The notes beneath the pieces are model-generated. The model did not search any database and had not been told where the DNA came from. It was given only the letters and a program-made list of their open reading frames with translations. From Elusimicrobiota bacterium (GTDB lineage Bacteria > Elusimicrobiota > Elusimicrobia > Elusimicrobiales > UBA9959), in NCBI GenBank assembly GCA_026388125.1, contig JAPLKJ010000259.1:1-47173 (forward strand): 47,173 nucleotides of DNA, in the 5' to 3' direction. Of this stretch, positions 32,064 to 39,262 are shown piece by piece; positions within the stretch are counted from its first letter, which is position 1, and every line of letters starts with the position of its first letter. The translations under genes were made by a program, and so were the position numbers.

Positions 32064-33266
32064 ATGGAAAAAGTATATTATTTCGACAATAACGCCACCA
32101 GCCGCGTGGCGCCCGAAGTGGCCAAAGAGATGGAGCCGTTCTTCAACGAGCTCTACGGCAACCCCTCCAGCATGCACTTCTTCGGCGGCGGCAACCAGAA
32201 ATACATGGACCTGGCCCGTCAGCGCGTGGCGAACCTGCTGGGCGCTACCCCCGAGGAAATAGTTTTCACCAGCTGCGGCACCGAATCCGACTCCACCGCC
32301 ATCTGGTCGACCATCCAGTCCTACCCCGAGAAAAACCATTTCATCACCACCAAGGTCGAGCATCCCGCCGTGCTCAACCTGGCCAAACACCTGGAGGCGA
32401 AGGGCTACCGCGTTACCTACCTGCCGGTGGACACCACCGGGCAGATCAACCTCGACGACCTCAAGACCGCGCTGACCCCCGACACCGCGCTGGTCTCCAT
32501 CATGTGGGCCAATAACGAGACCGGCGTTATCTTCCCCGTGGAAGAAGCCGCCCGCATAGCGCACGCCAAAGGCGCGCTGTTCCACACCGACGCCGTGCAG
32601 GCCGTAGGCAAAGTTCCCATCAACCTCAAAGAAACCAGGATCGACCTGCTCTCCCTGTCCGGCCACAAGCTGCACGCCCCAAAAGGCATAGGCGCCCTGT
32701 ACATCCGCAAGGGCGTCCGCTTCTCGCCGTTCATGCTGGGCGGCCACCAGGAACACGGCCGCCGCGCCGGCACCGAGAACGTGCCGTACATCGCCGGGCT
32801 GGGCAAAGCGGCGGAGCTGGCCGCCGCCAACCTGGAAAAAGAGAACACCTATGTGCGTGAGTTGCGCGACCGCCTCGAGACCGGGCTGCTCGCCATAAAG
32901 AATTCACGCGTCAACGGCGGCGGCGCCGCGCGCCTGCCCAACACCACCAATATCAGCTTCGAGTACATAGAGGGCGAATCCATACTGCTGATGATCAGCG
33001 AAAAAGGCATCTGCGCCTCTTCCGGCTCGGCCTGCACGTCGGGCTCGCTGGAGCCGTCGCACGTGCTGATGTCCATGGCCGTGCCGCAGACCTACGCGCA
33101 CGGCTCGGTGCGCTTCTCGCTGAGCGTCTACAACACGCGGGAAGAGGTGGATTACCTGCTGAAAGAATTCCCGCCGGTAATAGAGCGCCTGCGCGCCATT
33201 TCGCCGTTCGCCGACGGCAAGCCGCTGTTCGGCATGGACGCCTGCGAACCGCACCACCAGCATTAG
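32064..33266 (+). CDS. nifS: Cysteine desulfurase NifS
   Basis: A 400-residue PLP enzyme that removes sulfur from cysteine for Fe-S assembly on NifU. The start MEKVYYFDNNATSRVAPEV is preceded by AGAGGA; a TTG further up would add ten residues and is less likely. The PLP lysine sits in SLSGHKLHAPKGIGALY, HTDAVQAVGK is intact, and the active-site cysteine is in SSGSACTSGSLEPSHVL (group I NifS/IscS long loop). GGHQEHGRRAGTENV is also conserved. With nifU it forms the Fe-S assembly operon. Confidence 0.96.
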   Translation: MEKVYYFDNNATSRVAPEVAKEMEPFFNELYGNPSSMHFFGGGNQKYMDLARQRVANLLGATPEEIVFTSCGTESDSTAIWSTIQSYPEKNHFITTKVEHPAVLNLAKHLEAKGYRVTYLPVDTTGQINLDDLKTALTPDTALVSIMWANNETGVIFPVEEAARIAHAKGALFHTDAVQAVGKVPINLKETRIDLLSLSGHKLHAPKGIGALYIRKGVRFSPFMLGGHQEHGRRAGTENVPYIAGLGKAAELAAANLEKENTYVRELRDRLETGLLAIKNSRVNGGGAARLPNTTNISFEYIEGESILLMISEKGICASSGSACTSGSLEPSHVLMSMAVPQTYAHGSVRFSLSVYNTREEVDYLLKEFPPVIERLRAISPFADGKPLFGMDACEPHHQH

Positions 33267-33273
33267 AGGGAAA

Positions 33274-34110
33274 ATGAGGATCCTGGCCGGCTTATTCCTG
33301 TTGCTCGCCGTTCGGCTGCCCGCGGCTTATGGCGCGGACGCGGAGGTCCGGACCTTTCCCGCCGCGGAGCTGGCGGGCCTCAGTTTCGCCTCCGGGCCCG
33401 GGGATATTGCCGTGGAGGGTTCGACCGGCGACGTCCGGGTGGAGATCACCGGGCACGACCCCGAAAAATGCTTTCTGACCATTAAGACCGAAGCCGGGCA
33501 GCTGGTGCTGCGGGCCGAGGACAGCGCCTCTGTGATAGCCGCGTCCGGGCAGCGGGCCGCGAAGCCCGCAGTGGCCGTATCCAGCGGCGCCTATGACGTC
33601 AGCGGCTGCCGCGCCGGCTTCAGGGCCTCCGCCCCGCCGGAACTGCCCCTGAAAACGCAGACTACTTCCGGCGGTATAAAAATATCCACGCGCGCCGGCG
33701 AGGTCGGCGCCGATTCCGAAAGCGGCGAGATAATGGTGGACAGAATTTCAGGCGCCTTTAACGCGCGTACCGGCACCGGAGGCATTTTCGGCTCGGTCTG
33801 CGCCCCCAGCGTGTACGTCCGCACGATGTCCGGCGAAGTGGCCCTTGCCGGCCTTTGCGGTTCCGCCGACGCCAAAGCCGGCAGCGGCGGTATAACCCTG
33901 CGCTGGGAGAAGGTCCCGGTTCCCGGCGAGGCTCGCGTTCAAAGCGTCTCCGGCGATATCGTGCTGGTCTTCCCTCCGTCCGCGAAAATAGCCGCCAGGC
34001 TCGACAGCGGCTCCGGGGAAATAATCAACGAGTTCGACGATACCGGCGACTTCCAGGTAGCCGCCGGCGCCGGTTCAGGTGATATTTCCGTGCTGAAAGC
34101 CGGGAAGTAA
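33274..34110 (+). CDS. Secreted DUF4097-like (putative adhesin) protein
   Basis: A 278-residue protein with a signal peptide (MRILAGLFLLLAVRLPAAYG, cleavage near residue 20). The rest is a repetitive beta-structure with the pattern of DUF4097/DUF2807 proteins: GDIAVEGSTGDVRVEI, SGGIKISTRAGEVGADSESGEIMVD, GSGGITLRWEKV, SGSGEIINEFDDTGDFQVAAG. This suggests a right-handed beta-helix-like fold. These proteins are mostly of unknown function and are often near envelope-stress or transporter genes. It starts seven bases after nifS behind an AGAGGG ribosome-binding site and may be cotranscribed with it, although no functional link is evident. Confidence 0.75.
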   Translation: MRILAGLFLLLAVRLPAAYGADAEVRTFPAAELAGLSFASGPGDIAVEGSTGDVRVEITGHDPEKCFLTIKTEAGQLVLRAEDSASVIAASGQRAAKPAVAVSSGAYDVSGCRAGFRASAPPELPLKTQTTSGGIKISTRAGEVGADSESGEIMVDRISGAFNARTGTGGIFGSVCAPSVYVRTMSGEVALAGLCGSADAKAGSGGITLRWEKVPVPGEARVQSVSGDIVLVFPPSAKIAARLDSGSGEIINEFDDTGDFQVAAGAGSGDISVLKAGK

Positions 34111-34178
34111 AGGCCGCCTCCGTCCCCGCCGCATCTTAGTCAGGAAACTTCCAGCGAATTAGTTTTATTTGGAACGGA

Positions 34179-34198
34179 ATGTTTTCAAATGAAAACAT
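34179..34198. promoter_or_regulatory. 20-bp palindrome upstream of the ABC exporter genes
   Basis: ATGTTTTC (34179-34186) and GAAAACAT (34191-34198) form a perfect inverted repeat around AAAT. A second small hairpin, GCCGCT/AGCGGC, is at 34213-34226. A TATAAT is at 34254-34259, 18 bases before the ATG. The palindrome looks like a dimeric repressor site; no adjacent regulator gene explains it. Confidence 0.5.
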
Positions 34199-34277
34199 AT
34201 CCGGCAATTCAAGCCGCTTCAGCGGCCGTTAAAAAACTTGTTTATCAATAATCTATAATTAATTTCAGGGAGAAAAA

Positions 34278-35042
34278 ATGACGACTGAAAATAACAACAT
34301 CGCCGCGCTGAATATAGGCGGGCTGACCAAGAACTTCGGCAACAAACGCGCCGTGGACGGGCTGGACCTGGTGATCCCGCCTGGCGAATTCCACGCCCTG
34401 CTGGGACCCAACGGCGCCGGCAAGACCACCACGCTGCGCATGGTGGCGGGCCTGCTGCGCCCCGACTCCGGCTCGGTCGCTATCTTCGGCCACGATATTT
34501 CCGGCAGCGCCGCCGCCGCGAAGACCGTGACCGCTTTCCTGCCCGACGATCCGATGCTTTACGGGAAACTGAATCCCCTTGAGTATCTCGAGTTCGTGGC
34601 GGGCCTGTGGGGCGTCCCCGCGGACGCCGCGGCCAACCGCGCCCGGGAACTGCTCGAATGGCTCGAGCTCTGGGCCAACCGCGCCGAATACACGGAGAGC
34701 TTTTCCCGCGGAATGCGCCAGAAGCTGGCGCTGGCCGGGGCGATGATACACGACCCTAAACTGCTTATCCTCGACGAGCCCCTGACGGGCCTGGACGCCC
34801 GCGCGGCGAAGTCGGTGAAAGACATGCTGGTGGCTTACGCCGGGCGCGGCAACACGGTGGTGCTCACCACGCATATCCTCGAGATAGCCGAGCGGCTGGC
34901 AGAGCGCATCAGCATCATCCTCAACGGCCGCATCGTGGCGCAGGGCACGCTGGACGAGCTGCGCTCCCGCGCCGGTTCGGCTTTGGGCGCGAACGGCGCA
35001 ACGCTCGAAGACGTCTTCCTCACCCTTACGGAGCCCGCATGA
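34278..35042 (+). CDS. ABC transporter ATP-binding protein (exporter type)
   Basis: A 254-residue ABC ATPase. Walker A is GPNGAGKTTTLRMV, the signature is ESFSRGMRQKLALAGAMIHDP, and Walker B is LLILDEPLTGLDARA. The SRGMRQK signature and C-terminal RLAERISIILNGRIVAQGTLDEL are typical of ABC-2 exporter ATPases of the multidrug/Na+/antibiotic type. The start follows a CAGGGAGA ribosome-binding site. The stop overlaps the permease start by four bases, so the two form a transporter. The substrate is unknown. The preceding palindrome may be its operator. Confidence 0.9.
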   Translation: MTTENNNIAALNIGGLTKNFGNKRAVDGLDLVIPPGEFHALLGPNGAGKTTTLRMVAGLLRPDSGSVAIFGHDISGSAAAAKTVTAFLPDDPMLYGKLNPLEYLEFVAGLWGVPADAAANRARELLEWLELWANRAEYTESFSRGMRQKLALAGAMIHDPKLLILDEPLTGLDARAAKSVKDMLVAYAGRGNTVVLTTHILEIAERLAERISIILNGRIVAQGTLDELRSRAGSALGANGATLEDVFLTLTEPA

Positions 35043-36568
35043 AAGCTGAACCGGGAAGCTGGCCGTGGCTGTTAAGGCATGAGCTGCGCGTGAGCTGGCG
35101 GGGCGTCGGCGGCAGCCATAACGGGCTTATCGCCGGCTGCGCCGCGCTGCTGTGGGCGTGCATGCACTGGGGCGCCTGGGTGGCGCTGCCGGTAAGCTAC
35201 GGATATCTTTTAAAGAGCCTGCAATTCCCCCTGATCCCCGGCGGCCTGTTCTGGGTGTTGATCTCGCTGACGGTCTCGCAGACCATGATGCACACCGTTA
35301 ACGCCCTGATAACGCGGGGGGATATGGACCTGCTCCTGTCGTCGCCGCTATCCCAGCGCTCCATCTTTATGGTGCGCGGTATCTCCATAGCCGTCAGCGC
35401 CTGCATTCTGCCGGCGTTCGCCCTGAGCCCGGTGGCGAATGTCGGGCTGCTCAGGGGCATGCCGGGGCTGGCCGCCATTTACCCGGTGCTGATCTCGGCG
35501 GCGCTGGGCTGTGCCGCGGCGGGCATGTTCCTTACCATGACGCTCTGGCGCCTGCTCGGCGCCCGGCGGGCCAGGACCGCGGCGCAGGTCTTCGCCGCGT
35601 TCATCGGCGCGGGGTTCTTCCTCGTCTGCCAGGCGCCCAATCTCCTGTCGCAGGAGACCAGGCTTGCCTTAGCGGTCTGGCTTAAGGCCGGCCTGCAGCC
35701 GGGCGGCTGGCTGGGCGCCGGCAGCCCGTTATGGTGGCCGGTACACGCCATGTTCGGCGAACCGCTGCCGCTGCTGGCGGTGATGGCGGCCGGCATAGGC
35801 GGTTTCTGGCTGGTCGTCAATCTTACCTATCGCCGCTTCATAACCGGCACGCAGGAAGCCGTGACCGGCGGGAGCGCGGCCGTGAAGACGGACGCCGTGA
35901 ACTCCGGGCCGGCCTTCCGTTCCGGGCTGACGCGGATACTTATATTCAAGGAGTGGAAGCTCATTGCGCGCGATATGCAGGTGATCTCGCAAACGCTGAT
36001 ACAGGTGCTTTACCTGGTTCCTCTGTTTTTCATCTGCATCCGCTCAGGGCCCGAAAACTGGCGGCTTCTCCCGCCCCTGGTGGCTTGCGCTGCCATGCTG
36101 GCCGGGAACGTGGCGTGGCTGACCATTAACGCCGAGGACGCCCCGGATCTGGTGGCGACCGCGCCGGTCTCCCTGCCCCGCGTGCTGTGGATCAAAGCCG
36201 CCGCCGCCGTTCTGCCGGTGCTGGCGGCGCTGCTGCCGCTGGCCGCCTGGTGGGCGGTGCGCGACCCCCTGAGGGCGGCTGAGCTGCTGCTGTGCGGCAC
36301 GGGGGCCATGCTGTCCGCCGCGGCCATCCAGGTGTGGAACCTCCGCCCCGCCAGCCGCGGCGACATGAAAAAGCGGATGAAAAAAGGCGACGTAGTCGGG
36401 TACATCGAACTGCTGAGCACTATGGGCTGGGCAGGCATAGTAGTGTGCGTCAACGGTTACCGGGGCTACCTGCCGGCGGCCGCGGCGGTGGTGGCCGTTT
36501 CCCTTCTGTCGGCCTGGCAGCTCGGGCGGGCGGCGCGAGAAGCCCTCTGTTACGGGCGAACGGCCTAG
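35039..36568 (+). CDS. ABC exporter permease
   Basis: A 509-residue integral membrane protein with about ten to twelve hydrophobic helices and a mid-protein cytoplasmic loop (ITGTQEAVTGGSAAVKTDAV) followed by LIFKEWKLIARDMQVISQTL, the coupling-helix-like entry of the second half. It resembles large ABC-2-type permeases made as one fused chain with two similar halves. Its start overlaps the ATPase gene's stop. Specificity cannot be inferred. The tRNA gene follows after 64 bases. Confidence 0.85.
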   Translation: MKAEPGSWPWLLRHELRVSWRGVGGSHNGLIAGCAALLWACMHWGAWVALPVSYGYLLKSLQFPLIPGGLFWVLISLTVSQTMMHTVNALITRGDMDLLLSSPLSQRSIFMVRGISIAVSACILPAFALSPVANVGLLRGMPGLAAIYPVLISAALGCAAAGMFLTMTLWRLLGARRARTAAQVFAAFIGAGFFLVCQAPNLLSQETRLALAVWLKAGLQPGGWLGAGSPLWWPVHAMFGEPLPLLAVMAAGIGGFWLVVNLTYRRFITGTQEAVTGGSAAVKTDAVNSGPAFRSGLTRILIFKEWKLIARDMQVISQTLIQVLYLVPLFFICIRSGPENWRLLPPLVACAAMLAGNVAWLTINAEDAPDLVATAPVSLPRVLWIKAAAAVLPVLAALLPLAAWWAVRDPLRAAELLLCGTGAMLSAAAIQVWNLRPASRGDMKKRMKKGDVVGYIELLSTMGWAGIVVCVNGYRGYLPAAAAVVAVSLLSAWQLGRAAREALCYGRTA

Positions 36569-36632
36569 CCGGAATATTTTGAATTGCGCCGTTTAATTGC
36601 TAAAATTAGTAGCCGGGTTGTAATCTGATTTC

Positions 36633-36706
36633 GGGCCCGTAGCTCAGTTGGTTAGAGCAAGCGACTCATAATCGCTGGGTCGTAGGTTCAAGTCCTACCG
36701 GGCCCA
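36633..36706 (+). tRNA. tRNA with CAT anticodon, probably tRNA-Ile2 (lysidine type) or elongator tRNA-Met
   Basis: A complete cloverleaf: acceptor stem GGGCCCG/CGGGCCC, D-arm GCTC..GAGC, anticodon stem AGCGA/TCGCT with loop CTCATAA (anticodon at 36667-36669), and T-arm GTAGG/CCTAC with loop TTCAAGT. The discriminator is A, and CCA is not encoded. The initiator features (unpaired first base, GGG/CCC anticodon stem) are absent. The anticodon stem and T-arm look more like tRNA-Ile2, which is modified by TilS to read AUA, than elongator Met. The frequent AUA codons of this window make that tRNA important. Confidence 0.93.
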
Positions 36707-36713
36707 GTAATTT

Positions 36714-36745
36714 AAAAAGACGTCCGCAGTACGCGGGCGTCTTTT
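36714..36745 (+). terminator. Rho-independent terminator after the tRNA
   Basis: AAAAAGACGTCCGC pairs with GCGGGCGTCTTTTT around a short AGTA-type loop, with one T-G pair, ending in a T-run. It also reads as a terminator for the minus-strand gene ending at 36763. Confidence 0.88.
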
Positions 36746-36762
36746 TATTTCCGGCGCCATCA

Positions 36763-37824
36763 TTACTGCCGGGCGAATTGCGTGGCCTTGCCTTCGTGAA
36801 AGGTGTACGTGGCTTTCAGCGCGCCGCCGTCGTCGTACTGGCGCAGCGCTTTTACTTCGTTCTGCTTGAAGAGCATTTCTTTCTGCAGCTTGCCGTCCCT
36901 GCCGTAAACTTTGGCCGTGCCGTCGGGAACGGTGCCGTCCTGGCCGATAACGTTGAACTCCGTGTCCAGGCGGACCTTGCCGATGTACTTGGCGTTGAGC
37001 TTGAAGGAGATTATTTCGCCGCGCGCCACTTTGGCCGTCCTGCCGGTTACCAGGGAGTCCTGCTCCTGCGCCCGGGCGGCGGGCGCCGCCTCGGGTTTGG
37101 GCGGGTCGGTTACCCGGTCGTCCTCGTAGTAAGTCTCGTTCTTCAGCGCGCCGTCCGGGCCGTACTCCCTCTTCCAGCCGTTGAGCCGGTCGTTCTTGTA
37201 GGCGGCTTCCATCAGCGGCTTGCCGTTCTCGCCGAAATATTTAAAATCCCCGTCCTTGGCCCCGTCGAAATAATAAGCCTCCAGCTGCGGCACGCCAGCC
37301 GGGTAATAAGCCTTCAGCGAACCGCTCATTTTTCCGCCCAGCACGGTCTTTACCGTTTTCAGGCTTCCGTCCGCGTAATATTCGGAGTAAGTGCCGTTCT
37401 TGATGGCGCCTTCAAGCGAAACCGGGGAGCCGGCCGCGTCGAAGGTTTCGGTGGCTATGGCCACGCCGCCCTCGAAGTATACCAGCCGGCGGGTTCCGCC
37501 TTCCGGCAGCATGGTGGAAAAAGTGAGCTGCGCCCTGGCTTCCGGCTGTTCGGGTGCGGCGGCGGGCGTTTCGGCCGCGGCGGTGGAGACCGGCGCCTCG
37601 AGGCCGGCCTCGGGCTGCGCGGGAACTGCCGGGGCGGCCTGCCGCTGCGCTATGTCGGCCTTGTCAATGGTGAGCGAGCCGTACCGGGTCTTGATGAGCA
37701 GGGCCTGGTCCATCTCGCCGGTCAATTCGCCGTCTATCTTTGTTCCGTCCTTGAGCAGGAACGTCTCGGCCCGGCAGACCGCGGCGGCAAGCAGCAGAAA
37801 GAAAAAGAAAATAGCTGGTTTCAT
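36763..37824 (-). CDS. Secreted MORN-like (YwqK-type) repeat protein
   Basis: A 353-residue protein with a signal peptide (MKPAIFFFFLLLAAAVCRA). The start follows GGGAGA on the minus strand, and a longer in-frame reading enters the divergent promoter. Residues 20-50 (TFLLKDGTKIDGELTGEMDQALLIKTRYGSLTIDKADI) look like an SH3-like cap found in such proteins. An Ala/Pro/Glu-rich linker follows. From about residue 130 there are six or more short repeats of the MORN_2 kind (GTYSEYYADGSLK, AYYPAGVPQLEAYYFDG, YGPDGALKNETYY). These form an extended beta-surface and are common in envelope proteins. The specific role is unknown. Confidence 0.8.
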   Translation of the reverse strand: MKPAIFFFFLLLAAAVCRAETFLLKDGTKIDGELTGEMDQALLIKTRYGSLTIDKADIAQRQAAPAVPAQPEAGLEAPVSTAAAETPAAAPEQPEARAQLTFSTMLPEGGTRRLVYFEGGVAIATETFDAAGSPVSLEGAIKNGTYSEYYADGSLKTVKTVLGGKMSGSLKAYYPAGVPQLEAYYFDGAKDGDFKYFGENGKPLMEAAYKNDRLNGWKREYGPDGALKNETYYEDDRVTDPPKPEAAPAARAQEQDSLVTGRTAKVARGEIISFKLNAKYIGKVRLDTEFNVIGQDGTVPDGTAKVYGRDGKLQKEMLFKQNEVKALRQYDDGGALKATYTFHEGKATQFARQ

Positions 37825-37909
37825 AAAGAGTCTCCCATTCGGAATGATTATTCTACAAAAAAGGCGGGGCCGGAAACAGCGGCCCGGCCCGGGGCCGCAT
37901 AAAACATCC

Positions 37910-37940
37910 TTGACATAATGATACTTATATGGTATCATTA
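37910..37940 (+). promoter_or_regulatory. Rrf2 gene promoter with embedded 9-bp palindromic operator
   Basis: -35 TTGACA at 37910-37915 and -10 TATCAT at 37933-37938 have a 17-base spacer. Within this, TAATGATAC (37916-37924) and GTATCATTA (37932-37940) form a perfect inverted repeat around TTATATG. A dimeric repressor bound there would cover the -10 box and block the promoter. The predicted transcription start is about 37945, three bases before the ATG. Confidence 0.75.
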
Positions 37941-37947
37941 AAGTATT

Positions 37948-38343
37948 ATGAAATTACTCAACAGGGAAGTTGATTATGCCGTCCGCGCCATGGTACTGAT
38001 GACGAGGGCCAACAAACCGACGGTTTCGGTGGCGCAGATGCAGGAAGGAGTGGGGGTGAACCGGCCTTTCCTGCGCAAAATACTGCAGAAACTGCATAAA
38101 GCCGGGCTGCTGCAGGCCTCCAAAGGCAAGGGCGGCGGGTTTTCGGCCGCGAAAGCGCCTGAGAACATACGCCTGTCCGACCTGATAGCCGCGCTGCAGG
38201 GGCCGGTGAAGCTTAACGACTGTTTCTTCCGGAAGAAACTGTGCCGCAACCACGGCACCTGCCTGCTGCGCCGCAGGATAGGCGAAGTTGAAGCCCGCCT
38301 GGCGGAGGAAATGGAAAGGATAACGCTGCGGGACCTGGTCTGA
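37948..38343 (+). CDS. Rrf2-family transcription regulator with three-cysteine Fe-S site
   Basis: A 131-residue Rrf2/IscR-type regulator. The N-terminal winged helix has MKLLNREVDYAVRAMVLM and the recognition part NRPFLRKILQKLHKAGLL, followed by the wing SKGKGGGFSAAKAPENIRL. Cysteines 92, 99 and 105 (C-x6-C-x5-C) match the cluster ligands of IscR and NsrR. It should sense Fe-S status, oxygen or NO through a cluster. The palindrome inside its own promoter is probably its binding site. The following ferredoxin-like gene, 21 bases downstream, is the likely co-regulated target. There is no Shine-Dalgarno sequence. Confidence 0.9.
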   Translation: MKLLNREVDYAVRAMVLMTRANKPTVSVAQMQEGVGVNRPFLRKILQKLHKAGLLQASKGKGGGFSAAKAPENIRLSDLIAALQGPVKLNDCFFRKKLCRNHGTCLLRRRIGEVEARLAEEMERITLRDLV

Positions 38344-38364
38344 CCCGGTCCATGTAAGGAACAT

Positions 38365-39207
38365 ATGAAGACAAAACGGCAGATAATAAAAATCGATCAG
38401 GAAAAATGCGACGGCTGCGGCAACTGCGTGACCGGCTGCCACGAGGGCGCGCTGCAGGTTATAGACGGTACGGCGCGCCTGATCAGCGACCTGCTGTGCG
38501 ACGGCCTGGGCGCCTGCATCGGCGAGTGCCCGCGCGGCGCGATAAAGATAGAGGAGCGGGAAGCCGTTCCCTACGACGAAATAAAAGTTATGGAAGGTAT
38601 GGTCGAACAGGGCCCCAACACCATAAAAGCCCACCTGCAGCACCTCAGGGACCACGCGCAGAAAGCGTTCCTGGAACAGGCCCTCGGCTATTTAAAAAAT
38701 AACGGCATCCCGAACCCGATGGAGGAAGAGATGAAAAAAGAACACGAACCCTGCGGCTGCCCCGGCGGCCGTATGATGGACCTGCGGGAAACCGCGGCAG
38801 AGGACGGCGATTCGCCCGCCGCCAGGTCGCGCCTGCGCCAGTGGCCGGTGCAGTTGCACCTGGCCTCGCCCCTGGCGCCGTATTTCCAGAAGGCGGACGT
38901 GGTGGTGGCGGCCGACTGCACCGCTTTCGCCTACGGGAACTTCCATGAAGAGTTCATAAAAGGCAAAGCCATCGTGATCGCCTGCCCGAAGCTCGACGAC
39001 GGTCAGGAACTGTACCTGGAAAAACTACAGGCCCTGATAGAGGACGCGAAGATCAACACGTTGACCGTGGTGACCATGGAAGTGCCCTGCTGCGGCGGCC
39101 TGCTGGCGCTGGTCAAGCGCGCGCTGGAAGCCTCTGAACGCAAAGTGCCGGTAAAGTACGTGGTGATAGGCATAGGCGGGGCGATAAAGAGCGAAGACTG
39201 GGTATGA
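38365..39207 (+). CDS. Ferredoxin-domain iron-sulfur protein in the Rrf2 operon
   Basis: A 280-residue cytoplasmic protein. Residues 9-60 form a ferredoxin-type domain: the first site CDGCGNCVTGC is complete, while the second, CDGLGACIGECP, has Leu where one Cys is expected and may hold no cluster or an altered one. The remaining 200 residues include a CGCPGG motif near 130, HLASPLAPYFQKADVVVAADCTAFAYGNFH, IVIACPKLDD and MEVPCCGGL. This C-terminal part recurs in anaerobes next to Rrf2 regulators and hybrid-cluster-protein genes. A role in redox or nitrosative-stress handling is plausible but not shown. Its ribosome-binding site is TAAGGA. Confidence 0.8.
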   Translation: MKTKRQIIKIDQEKCDGCGNCVTGCHEGALQVIDGTARLISDLLCDGLGACIGECPRGAIKIEEREAVPYDEIKVMEGMVEQGPNTIKAHLQHLRDHAQKAFLEQALGYLKNNGIPNPMEEEMKKEHEPCGCPGGRMMDLRETAAEDGDSPAARSRLRQWPVQLHLASPLAPYFQKADVVVAADCTAFAYGNFHEEFIKGKAIVIACPKLDDGQELYLEKLQALIEDAKINTLTVVTMEVPCCGGLLALVKRALEASERKVPVKYVVIGIGGAIKSEDWV

Positions 39208-39250
39208 GGAAATGACTTGAACGGCGGCCGGCATTTTTTCGCAAATATAC

Positions 39251-39256
39251 TATAAT
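39251..39256 (+). promoter_or_regulatory. -10 box of the ChaN-like gene, leaderless layout
   Basis: TATAAT at 39251-39256 is six bases from the ATG at 39263, so the predicted start point is the A of the ATG. No ribosome-binding site exists in the six bases. A -35 match at normal spacing is not seen. Confidence 0.5.
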
Positions 39257-39262
39257 GAGTTC

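Noticed and set aside
31066-33266. NifU/NifS as evidence of nitrogen fixation
   Set aside because: This pair serves as the general Fe-S system in many anaerobes, and no nitrogenase genes are in the window.
37391-37918. Plus-strand frame opposite the MORN-like gene
   Set aside because: Ser/Ala-rich shadow with no ribosome-binding site; the minus strand has the signal peptide and repeats.
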